From Diphasiastrum complanatum (Eukaryota; Streptophyta; Lycopodiopsida; Lycopodiales; Lycopodiaceae): a DNA stretch of 64,000 nucleotides. Within the stretch, counting starts at the first letter, position 1. Each line of letters opens with the position of its first letter. Location of the stretch: NCBI GenBank assembly GCA_029204225.1, contig CM055097.1, positions 59,142,143-59,206,142 of the forward strand, written 5' to 3'. This document shows, piece by piece, positions 21,821 through 34,400 of this stretch. The notes beneath the pieces are model-generated. The model saw only the letters and a program-made list of their open reading frames with translations, had not been told where the DNA came from and ran no database searches. The position numbers were made by a program, and so were the translations under genes.

Positions 21821-24800
21821 CTGCAAGACAAAAACAAATTTGCACTCATAGTGCTTTTATACTATGATTCAGAAAGGTTCTCAGGCATTCTTTGCAGCTT
21901 ATGAATGGCATTTCCCAGCAATCGAGAAAGGAGTCCAAAACAGCTGGTAATCATTGAATCTTTATTAGCAAATCTAAATCTTAACATGCTTGACTGGCTA
22001 AACACCCGCAGTCTGAAGCAGGAGATTCTTGACAAGGGTTATTATTCATACTGTGGTAATGGGTAGCTTTGGCAGCACACACTTTGACACTCATATAAAA
22101 GTACAATATCTCACAGCACAGTTTTTTGGACTCCTCTAGGAAAGATAATAAAAGGTTCTAAATTGACAGTGCAGCTACCTGAATCAGACCTCTTTCCTCA
22201 CCTATGAAAACCAACTTATTTGCACACTTCTCATCCTGCCTCCATGATCTTCCAGGGATAATCTCATACAGCTCCCGCACAGCCTGCACATAATTGACTT
22301 CGAGTTACAGGCCATGTTCCTTAGCATCATCCTTTCAAACAAACATCTTCAGCAATAACCAGAAAGAACTTCTTTAGTGTGTACCTGAAGCAGATGGATC
22401 TGATCAGAGTTTCGAATGTATAGCACACCTTTGATTCGATATATCTCCATTACACCTTTTTCCCACAAGAGGTCACCAAGCCAATCATTTACCTGTGTTT
22501 GATTCAAACAAATCAACAAAAGGTCTTTATCAAAAGCATACCTCTTTCAAAACACACAAACTCAAACTCAATAGATCTGTATAAACTAACATGATTGGCG
22601 TCATCTTTATAAGCAAAACACAGAGTTAAACTTCTTCAAACAGTGCAACCTTGATGCTTGAACCAAGCAAAATCATCACTGGTTACTTCATTCTTAGAAG
22701 AAATGCATGTACATTGTTCTGCACCTTACAAATCGAGAGGGTTGCAAATTGGACCTTCTAAATGAGTTCATGGATAGGTTGGGCGAGCAGCTACAACAAT
22801 GTACGACCATCAGCCTAGTGAGGTATAATAATACTATTAGCTCTTGGTTTTTCGTCCACATGGTGGCGGTCACGACACTAAAGATTACCTCATGGGTCTT
22901 CTCTCCCATCCCACTCATCTCCAACTTCACTATTTCCCCCACCACCTTATTTGGACAACCTTTCCTTTCTTTTCGCCTTGGCACTATTTCACACCCCCCA
23001 CATACATTTTCTTCTCAAAAATATGCACACCTTTACCAAAAATCACTTTCAACCTTGCTACTCCATTTCCCATATGAAACTGCACTCACCAAACAGGCTT
23101 CCTTTCTCACTATTGCTCTTCATACAATTGCTTCACTCACCTTTCATTCCAAATATCGCACGCATCCGATACCCGTGCTCACACCCCATCAACCAGCCTT
23201 AGTATGATGTCGAGTGTTGCCATCTCCACTAGCAAGTTAAATACACCCAATTATTTGCCACTCACCTTTTTCATGCTACTAGATGCCTTTACCATTGCAC
23301 ATTTCACTAGAGGAAGAAGACTTACGAGAAAAGTGAAGTAGGGGCCTTCTAGAGGACTTCATCCCACAAACCCTCCACCAGTTCTGACTAACTTATATAG
23401 GTAGGTAGAATATGCCACCTCATTTTACACCATCGTCATTTCCCCTCGCCCATCCGCTCGCTTTCTTTACTCCCTCTGTGGTCTCCTCTGCCATTGGGCG
23501 CTTACATATCCACCGAGCACAAGATTTTGAGGACTTTGACGCTGAGCTTTTATTCATGGTACAAATGTCATCTCCCTCTACTTGCCACCCCAGTGCACGA
23601 ATTTCATTGATCCTATCCATAAGAGTGGCGACCCCATGAAATTAGATGATTCCCACACCATCATGATGAGGGTTAGATGAAACGGTTACATTCAATGGGG
23701 CAAGAGGGCTTTGGATCTCATTATTCTATGACTAATCATGTGTTTACTCTTAAAGCTAGGATTGAGTAGACTAGATTTAGACAAGAGAAGGTTTACTATT
23801 TGTTTTGTGGACTTCAAAAAAGCCTTTGACTTTGTTCCACGCCATTTATTTATCCAACATTTGAGAGATCTTGGCTTCTCCAAGGATACCATTTTGTACT
23901 CATGGCATTATATGAGCAAGTATTCACATGTTTTAGGACAGACGAAGATATTCAATAGCTTATTCGGAGTACTATGCGGGTGAAGCGGAGTTGCTCCCTC
24001 TCACCCATACTTTTTGGCTATATATGGATGAGTAGGTTATCACACAGGATGGTGGCCGGGTTGTTGAATATGTGATCTATTGATTTCCATACTACTATAT
24101 GCAGATAATATGGTGTTGATGTACCATACATGTAAGGGGTTACAAGGGCATCTAGATAGGCTTCATTCCTTCAGTTCACAACGGGATATAGGAGTTAATA
24201 CCAAGATGACCAAGGTTATGGTCTTCAGTACCTCCTGGGCCTTCATGCAACAATATTCACTCTAGACGGGCAATCGTTAGAGATAGTATCTTCTAATACA
24301 CATTTGGGGATACTCTTCACTTGACCTGTCGTCAATATGAGGCATGCTACTACCAGCACAGGTTGAGGAAAGGTCACACACCTTTGGCCCACCTTGAGAG
24401 AGTTTTTGTTATATTTGAGATGCCCCTAGTAAGTGCTACTTTTGTTACCCATACAGCCATGTATGCGGAAGACAGCTAGTCTACTAGGCTCTCATCTACA
24501 AAATAGGCCGATATTTCTCACCCACAAGTTACTATGCTTTCGGGCCAAACCGTCAATACCACACCAGATCATTCTCGCAAAGTTTGCTATCCCAGCACTT
24601 CAGAGTGATGTTATCGTCAAACTTATCATATACATACAAAGGGTACTCAGCCTCACAGATGATATACTGCACTACTCTCACTTGGCTTTTGACTTCCTCG
24701 CAACTTCATTTAACAAGATCTGTGGCCAATACCATTGTCTTTTTGAAATCCTCCAGTTACTTACGATCTCTTATTTCATATGAGGACCCACGCTATGTGG

Positions 24801-27800
24801 AACTGATGATTCGAGAGATGTTTTTGATACGAAGAGATTTATCAAAGAGACCAGATCCAACTCCAAGATTCTCAACCTTGAAATATGTTCTTTTTCTCTA
24901 GATGAGGTCCAGATCAAACATGGATTCAACGGACAAGACTAGCATCCCAATACATGATAGTCACCGAGATCAAAGACATTGCACATCTATGAGACAAACA
25001 CCAAGACATAGAGGGATCCAGCCTTGGAGGTTTTGGCTATCTACCAGGATGACATCAACCTCAGGTTCACCTATTACATCTATATTGACATTTTTCACAA
25101 GTACTATTGTACATGATACTAGAGGCAACAAAGGCCAATTTCTAGTACTTACTAAAGGCACATATATTCAAGAGCCAGCCTCAGCAACAACTCATGATTC
25201 AAAAATTACCGCCATCAAATACTACCATCCCACATGGCTCTTGTACTCCGATCATAATCATGTTCATTGGAAGCGATCTCCTACTTGTTCTCTACCTCAA
25301 TATGTCAACGTGTTGTTAGATTCCTGACTAGTAGGCATTCATGTTCAATGGAATGCATCCCCCACATGATAATATTTCACACTCAATGGCATTATGATCA
25401 CCTTACCAACCATATTGATAACAAAGCACTAATACATATAGCTAACTTGTATGTGTAAGTCAAAGATCTGATTAGTTAGGTATCTCTGCTTTAAAGTTTA
25501 TGTGCATAAATGTGTATGAGATAAAAGTTAGATGGCAAACAGAAGACTTACTTTTTGAAGATCTACAGCATTCTCTCCAGAAATGCTTAAAGTGGTCACT
25601 TTTGGATTGTGATACGCAACCTCATCAAAAGAAGCATTCTTTTTGTACAATTCAGAAAAACGCTGCACAAATGGAAACTGTATCATAACAGGACTAACTT
25701 TGACCACGACAACTAAAATAACTTAAAAATACACCTTTGTACTGAATCTTGGAAAGAACCAGCAAACCTTAGTATCATATGATTTGCAATCCAAGATATC
25801 CTCCAAATTGACATTACAATGGATTGACTTCACAATTTTTGCACAACCATTGATGCTTTGTATCTCCTTGATTAGTCCTGTAACATAAGGTCCTTCTAAT
25901 TCACCGCCATCAATGAGGTCCACCTTGTTAAGGATCACAACATCCTGCAACAAAACTGTCACAGATTATCAACACACTGAAGATGACTAAGAGCAGATTG
26001 ACATCTTCCACACACAAAAAGCAATCATAAATTTTTTTGTTTCTAATTGCACCTTTTGAAAAAAATGCAAATTTTGACTACTTATGAAGTACAGCACAAT
26101 CTTTAAAAGGAATCTAGCAGATGAAGATAATTAAAAGGGAAATAACATACAGCAAAAGCTATCTGTAAATGTGCTTCAGTGATTTCTTCTGCCTCACGTG
26201 TTTCACCCAGCTGTTGCCATAAATTTTTGGCATCCACAACCTGCCATTCATATTCCCACATATCACCTATCTAAGTCTATTGGCAGTGTTCACAGGCAAC
26301 GAAACTTACATCTCTGTGTCACCGATGGCCTTCGAGGGTGGTGTTTTATCATCCAACTTTTAGTGTAGCACTCTATAACTATTAGCGTGAGGTATATGCA
26401 CAATCATTTAAACTGGAGTATCAGACATGAGCAAATGCGAATATAAAACAAACTTTCCACATCAAAATGAATGCTAGCCAAGTACAACAAGCAGCCATTT
26501 CAATCAACACATGCAAGTGGGCTTCATTCACCAAGTCGAGACTGCATAGTGATGTGTTTCATGCTAGAAGCTAAAGATGAAATGCATAAAGCACTAGACT
26601 GATATGTTCTTAATGAGAACCCAAAAACACTATTCTAAAACGTTAATATGAGTGCAGTACAAAGACTAAAATTTTTAAAACCCAGACAATTTAGAGTACT
26701 ATAAGCTGGCAGCTTCATATTGCAAGCCATCAAACTTAGTCTAACTACCATTCATGATGCCTGCAGTGTTATAAAGGCCGCATTCATGTGCCTACAAGAA
26801 CCTCTTGTCATGAATAAATTCTAACAAACATATAAAATAGTTCTATTTAAGACATCGGAACCATCCTAAGTAATATCAGGCCTCTGCTGCTTTGCAAGGG
26901 CAAATTAATCTCCGTCAGGGAACATCATCCTACAAGCATAGAATGCAACAACATATAAAAACTTTTCAGTACATGCCACACCTACCGTAATTATGGAGTC
27001 TAGATGAATAGCTGATTCAAGTTGATCATCAATCCATAATAGAGATGCTATGGGACCTGGATTGGCCAGACCTGTCGTCTCCAACAAAATGTGATCAAAC
27101 CTAGTATCCATGCCATATCAAGGAAGGTTTAGAATTTATTCCATATGCATGCATTTGGCATGCTTGGTTGAAAAAAACATGGTGGTGCATAAGAATATTG
27201 TATTATTGCTATAAGTTCGAGAAAAATAAAACAACTTTGTGCAACTAGCCATGTTCAAATAATACACCATTCAAAAGCGTCATCTTAACCTAGAGAGTCA
27301 CTTATTCGAACTACAAATTATAGAAAATTTCCAAACATCCACTCAAAATTTTCCATTCCATAGAGACAAAAATAAACCTTGGCACTTGCTTATTAATAAC
27401 TCAACCATGTGCCCAATATCAATTGTCAACTAAAAGGTGGATTGAAGGAGATCAAGCACAGAAACTTTGAAAAAGCAAAAATAAAACAAAACTTTATTCG
27501 ATTTTCAAGAGAATGCATGCAGCAAAAATCACAAGGCAGGTGAATTGTGCAGGTCATAGATCTCTCAGCATGGAAACAAAATATCTAGACTAAATAAGAC
27601 CGTAGAAATCGATAATAAAATTGTCTCTATGATTATCCAATGTGCTCTTATTAGTTGTGGTTAAGAAACAATTTGACACAAAATGTTTTGGAAACATGTC
27701 AAAACAAATGGCAAGAAAAAAATTCTAGCACCAAATTCTTGGTTTGATCATTGTCATTATGAAGAATGATAAAATTGAATGCACAGAGGAAACTCAAAGG

Positions 27801-29443
27801 TTAGATCGACTCTATTACATGCAAGGGATCTAAATTTTAGAAAATGAGCAGCTATAACCAAAAGTGTGAAATGTCTCTTGAAAGGCATAAATGAAGAGGT
27901 TTTTTGTCACAATTTTCACCAAGGGCATAGATAAATGAAAGGTTCTCAGCCTTGTGAAGGGATGCTCATCTTCCATGATAGGTCTCTGCCTCTGAACTTC
28001 TATATGATTTGATTATGTTGAGTAGTGCAATTTTTTTAGAATTGCGAACAATTTGACAATTTTTTTCACCTTCGCCTGAGGCTTTAGCCACAGTCAAAAG
28101 AACAAGCTAGGTTCCTATAAGGTGCTTCTTACTTTAACCTCTGTCAACATACAACCTACAAATGAGTATCTCCAAGTATCTTTTTGCATATACATGCTCA
28201 TTCAATATTCATGCATTTACAAAAAGAATGAGAATAAGTTTGATTATTCTTTCCAAGGATATATAGCATCAAGAGTTGAGTTGCAGAAGGCTTAAACTAT
28301 GAAACAAGCACAATCCATGTGATGCTTCTAAGACTAGTGAGGGAGTGAATAAGAGCCTGCACCAACCTCTTCACTACAAAACATGACAAAATCTTTGAGA
28401 ATCCTTCTACCTGATTGATAGTAGCTTGTTAAAGACTAAATTTTGCAGCTCAAGGATGAAGACAAAGAACGGAAGATGTTGTACCTGTCTCGGCGCTCCA
28501 ACAATTGTTCTAACGCTTGTACAAAACTATGTTTCACACTACAACATACACAACCATTTGCTAGTTCGATCCATTCTTCCACAAGAGCCCCACTCTCACC
28601 CTCATTGATCATTGCTCTTTCAACACCCAACTCCTCGCCAAACTCGTTCAAAATTACAGCAATCCTTTTTCCATGCTGCTTATTAAGCACATAGTTCACA
28701 AGCTGCAAAAATGGCATCTCAGCATCAACTTGAAGTTACCAATTTTCAAACAATCAGCACCAATAAATCACCAGTATTGACAATAAATTTGTAAGAATAG
28801 CTTTTAAGATTAACAGCAACTCTATCAGATGTAAGGTGTGAAATTTAAACGATTCAAATCTGATCGCTGCTCACAATAGGGCTAGTATCCTTCCTTCTAA
28901 GCTGAAAGAGATCAATATTGGTCCCTATAAGCAAGCAAACATAAAACTTTGCCAATAAAGCCAGAGTCTACAGGCACCAGATTTTCTTGAAGCAAATCTG
29001 AGTCTTTAATCAGAAAGAGGCTGCATTGTGCAAGTTATAAGTACGCAATTAGTGCCTCGATATTCATCATTAGCAACCTTATAATTTGGAATGCCTAAAT
29101 GTTCTTAACAAATTTTTCCAATTCTCTAATTCATCAAGAATTGAGCCACCACCCCCGTGCACTGGAGCCATAGACCAGCATCAAGCAAGCTCGGATCTCT
29201 GATACGCCATGGTGTCCCATACCACCATGCCTTACCCTCGACCCTCGCCTACCTACATCCTGAGGCCTAGATAATCGTCCTAACCTGACCACCAATGGAA
29301 CAAGGTTGCATCGAACCGCGGCGAACTGCCTCTCACGGTTCGAACCATCGAATCATTCGGACCCGGTTCGAACTGTTCGAACCGTCTGCTGGGCCCTAAA
29401 CCCGATTTCTGATTTCCGAACGGGTATGTTTGTTTGTTCGCGC

Positions 29444-29504
<61 letters not shown>

Positions 29505-31017
29505 AGAAGAAGAAGAAGAAGAAGCTGTATTAACGTCTTTTCCATGCCCAAAGGCATATAAGACAAAAACAGTACATCCAAGTATGATGGGAACAAGACG
29601 GGGCAGTACCGTCAACCAGAAAAGAAAACTAAGCTAAAGCTAACCACTATGCACTAGTCCAGGAATATATGGTACGAAATACGCAACCATTTACAAGGTC
29701 AACTGGATATTAAGTGCAAACTCTAACTCAACTCTATTCTAACTCCAACTATAAAATCATCTATTTTGTTTCCGCTAAACGCTTAGCTTCAACAAAACGG
29801 ATTTTACCGTCTCTGTAAATGAGATGTTTCCCTGTGTCTCTCGCTTGTTGCAAAGCCTCTTTTCTTTCCATCAATTGTACAAAAGTGAGGTCTTCATCCA
29901 TGAAAATCTTGGTATCTTTTAGTCTGTGCCTTTGACGCAGTAACTCCCGTCGTGATTCCAACGAGGTGAAGCGCAAGACAAGGGTATTAGCATCTTTCTT
30001 GGTACGCCAGGCTGAGTCCAAACCTTTGTCGTGATGATGGAGAGTAGCTTCCAAAAAAAATTTGGCTTCAGTAAGAGCATCCTGAGAATCTGGGATGCCT
30101 CTGACACGGCGGACATTGAGAGCCTTTTGCTCGCGCAATTGGTTCTCAGTAAGCGTAGCAGAGATGAAAGAAACTGGAGCATTTGCCGATTTACCTGGAC
30201 CTTTGAGGATATCTGCCCAAGATTGGACAGATGTAAGATGCTGCTCCACTTCACTTTCGAGGTCCTGGATCGTAGTTGAAGTAGCTATTTGGGAGGGTAC
30301 TGCACATTTGATGGCTGTAAGTTCCTGCTTGAGTTCTGTAATGGATGAAACAACCTGCTGAAGGTGTGCTTGCACTGATTGGATCATCTCCCGATGAGAA
30401 TCCATTTCTTTCCGATAATTGGAGAGAAGGTCAAAAACCCTTATAAACTCTGCACTGAATGCAAAAAGCATTGTTTCGGTTGATGGAGGCGCTTCTTGAG
30501 ATGGAGTTACAGGAAGAGCAGTAGCAGGCTCAGTATTAGACAAAATAGAGCTGGGAGAGAGAGGAATAGCATAAGGTACATGAGAACCAGTCATATATGG
30601 AACTGGGGAAGGTATGTTCCCATTGGAGCTATTCCCATCAGCTATAGACGTAGAGGCATCGCTGGAGGTAGAAGTCTTGCTGGTGGCAGAGAAAGTGTTG
30701 GAAACAGCGATGCGCTGGAGGTGATGCGCTGGAAGTGAGGACAATGTTGGAGACAGAGGTAGCGCTGGAGGCAGCAATGGTGGAGGCCACTGATGGTAGC
30801 GCTGGAGCCGGAAGTCCGCTGTTGGTGCATGAGCGGGGGGAGTTATCTCCCCCACGCTTACGTGGAGCCATGAAACGTTGATTGTCCCGCTCAGATATCC
30901 GGGCGCTCGGACCTGCTCAGACCATCGCGGTCAGATCCACCGCGCTCAGACCTGCTCAGACCATAGAGAGAGAGAGAGAGGGTGTGTGTGTGTGTGTGTG
31001 TGTGTATTTGCCATTGA

Positions 31018-31058
<41 letters not shown>

Positions 31059-31422
31059 TCTTGAGATTTTGTAAATTGTGTGTGTGTGTGACGTGTGTGA
31101 GTGTGTGTGAGTCTTGAGAGAGTGTGTGCACTGCGAGTCTGTGTGAGCACTGAGATTGTGTGTGTGTGACACTGTGTGTGTGTTGAATCTTGATGGGGTT
31201 CAGTGTGGGGGCTGGGCATTGTGAGAGGGGTGTGGGACCTGGGTAGCTACTTAGTTAGAAGTTAGAACTTAGGAGTTAGTCCGAGTTAGTAGTTACTAGA
31301 GTCTAGTTAGAACTTAGGAGTTAGAAGTTAGCGGTTAGGGTTAGAAACTAGATTAGAATTTAGAATTTAGGGTACGCGGTATACTACGTAGATATTAGAG
31401 ACCTCAGACTCGTCACTCGAGA

Positions 31423-31493
<71 letters not shown>

Positions 31494-34400
31494 GAAGAAA
31501 GAAAGCTTTGTTAATGTCTTTTCCGTGCCAAAAGGCATATAAGACTAAGGAAATACATGTCAAGTATGTGGTAACCGTGGAGCGTATAAACGACTCCAAA
31601 AATTGTAATAAAGAAAAAAAGAAGCATCTAGTGCAAGTTAAGATAACTACATAAATGATAATGTCTGTGCATGGTAGTCAAATGTATCCATGTCAAGATG
31701 CCAGGTCTGTACTGGCGTTGTAGAGAGAGAGAGAGAGAGAGAGGGCCACCATGCCGAGGGATAGGGATCCCTTGTGGGATCACGTCACCATTGTTGCGGC
31801 CTATGGCACATCGGGCACGAAGAGATGGACCTGTAGATATTGTCACCAGTCTTACACTGGAGGGCCCTCATGCATCAGGGCACATTTGTTACGTTTAAGG
31901 GAGTACGAGATTGCCCCTTGCATCCATGCTCCTGACACGCTACTCACTCCTGTTACATCAGAGGAGGTTGGCCCTTCGAGGATGGCGCCCAGGCAAAGAG
32001 GTAAACATTCAACTCTTACACTTCAAAGTTCAAACATTCTAATTTTACATTGATCAAGTTTTAACTGACATCAAGTTTGAAGTTTCAAGTTCAACGATCA
32101 TTGATCTCAAATCATCTAAATTCTAATTTTAAAATTGGATTGTTTGTCCTTTTTGGCAGACCTAGATGCAGTGGCGGCAACACAGCCAGAGGCCACCACA
32201 TCATGCCCCCAGTTGCCATCCGCTCACCCCTCGCTTCCCATGGCTCAGAGGACAGAGCTGCAGATGACGCAGGGCCTAGTACCCGGCCTGACCCCTTTTG
32301 GTGCAGGATCCTCGACACCACCTCCAGCCATGACCATATCGGCACCACATCATCCACCTGAGAGAGGGAGAGGTAGACGGGGCCGCACTACACAGATGGG
32401 GGGTAGGGAGTACTATGTGTCCAACTTTGCTCCCAGAGCCATGGCAGAGGCAGAGGTTGCCGTTTGACAATTGTTCTACACCTGTGATCTGCCATTTCAT
32501 TTGGCTAGGACCCCGGCATGGAGGAGGGCGATGAGTGCAGTGAGTGCAATTGGGCAGGTGTGGCCAGGGCCATCTTGTGAGCACCTGAGGACGAAGGGCC
32601 CCCTAATGGGAGCAAACCAGGGAAGTTCAGTCTTAAATAGTCTTCTCTCTCCCAAGTGTCCTCATCATCTGACTTTCCTTTCCAACGTACAAGAAATTGA
32701 GAAACCAAACGGTTTCTCAATTGGTGACGATGAATGTCAACCACTTTTTTAGGTACGTTAGGAACAAAGGTAGACAGATCCGCTAACTCAACCAGTTCAC
32801 CTTCTGGAATTAGGGAATGCTTCCTACTAAGTCGTTCCTTTAAATGATTTACATGGAAAACAGTATGAACCCCAACCCCAATCGGAAGACCCAGCTGATA
32901 GAGACCGGGTTGATTTTCTTTACAACCTTATAAGGTCTGCTATAACCAGGAGATAGCTTATGGCATTTTCCCGTCCAAAGTACTTTTAAATCCTTAGGGA
33001 TTTTAAGATACACCCAGGTTCCGACCTCAATTTCCCGAGGTGAGCGACCGCGGTTAGCATAAAACTGAGCTCTATCCTAAGCGGTTTTCATGATTCCTTG
33101 GCCACTAGCAGCATTTCTTGCATATCTTGCAGGAAATCTACTGCAGCTTGCACCTTGAGACCTTTGAGTTCGACCGAAACTGGAGAACGCAGCTGAAAGC
33201 CATACATCAGTATAAAAGGACTAAATCCGGTGGCAGAATGCTTGACACTATTGTGCGCAAACTCAACCATTGGGAGGTACTTTTCCCAATCATCTTCCAA
33301 CATCTGGTTGACACGTTCTGTCTGCCCATCAGATTCTGTGTGATCTGAAGAACTAAGACTAAGGGTTGTTTCAAGTTTTTCAAATACTGATTGCTAGAAT
33401 TTGCCAGTGATATAGCATGTTCTATCATCTGGTTTAGGTCTTCTAAAAAGTTTCTGGCTGCTTCAACTTTTTCCTGTTTAAACCCTACAGCTGTGGGTGA
33501 GCGTGGCTGAAAACCGTACATCAGCATAAATGGGCTGTATCCCGTAGCTAAATGTTTGGTACTGTTGTAAGCAAACTCTAATATCGAGAGATACTCCTCC
33601 CAATTAGTCTGCTTTTTGCTGACGTATGCACGAAGCATATCATCCAGCACCTGGTTTACTCTTTCTGTTTGACCGTCCGTCTGTGGATGGTCGATGGTAC
33701 TCATATTAAGTTTAGTACGGAGATGATGGAATACTGCCCTCCAAAAATTTCCATTAAACTTATTGTCCCGGTCGTTGACTATGCCGAAAGGTACACCGTA
33801 CAAACTCTGGAGCTCTAACGGTTGTTTTGGTCGAAATAAAGTGAGCCATTTTGGTCAGACGGTCAACTGTGACCCATATAGTGTCATTACCCTTTTGGGT
33901 TTTAGGCAGGCCTACTATAAAATCCATGGAGATACTCTCCCATTCACCAGCTGGTATATCTAAGGGCTGTAACAACCCTCCTGCCTTTAAACGCTCTGAT
34001 TTATTTACTTGACATTTCTGGCAACTGGTTACATATTGTTGGACGTCCTTTTTCATATTGGGCCAGAAAAATTGCCTACGAAGAAGCTCATAGGTCTTTT
34101 GAATGCCTCGGTGCCCCGCACTAGGACTGTCATGACACTCATATAGGACCTGCTGCCTATAATCCTCTGAATTGGGGACACATACTCTATCTCTATAGAG
34201 CAAGTACTCATCCTGAATGGAATATTATTTCCATTTGAATCCTTGAGTCAACTGACCCTCAACCACTAAGGTTTGCTTGGGTAATACAGGCTCAGAATCC
34301 TCAACGTCATCTGACGTATACTCGGACTCATCATCATCCTCAACGAAAGCTGCCGTATTCTCAAATGAACTGGCACCAGCCCCGGGAACTGGTTTTAGAG

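Larger units (their letters stand above)
29446..31200 (-). mobile_element. LINE copy D: ORF1-only (half-LINE) element
   Basis: Reading leftwards it has a 5' part with TC and CA microsatellites and a duplicated GC-rich motif (about 31200-30872), ORF1 (30871/30855-29761), a 3' UTR of about 240 bp, and a tail (TTC)n(TC)n at 29523-29446. There is no endonuclease or RT between ORF1 and the 3' UTR. The 3' UTR contains tcttatatgcctttgggcat and 'gacgttaata', shared with LINE E, so both ends are those of the family. The 5' boundary is approximate because it lies in simple-sequence DNA. Confidence 0.75.

Noticed and set aside
26905-27111. 68-codon frame starting MDTRFDHI as the start of a separate gene
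   Set aside because: MDTR is intron; the conserved part starts at the acceptor (27100) and joins exon 2 in phase.
29306-29637. Open frames rich in ER/KE or LS repeats
   Set aside because: They are translations of the (AG)n and (GAA)n tail of LINE D, without independent coding evidence.
30891-31219. Open frames of HT and CV repeats
   Set aside because: Produced by (TG)n/(CA)n microsatellites.
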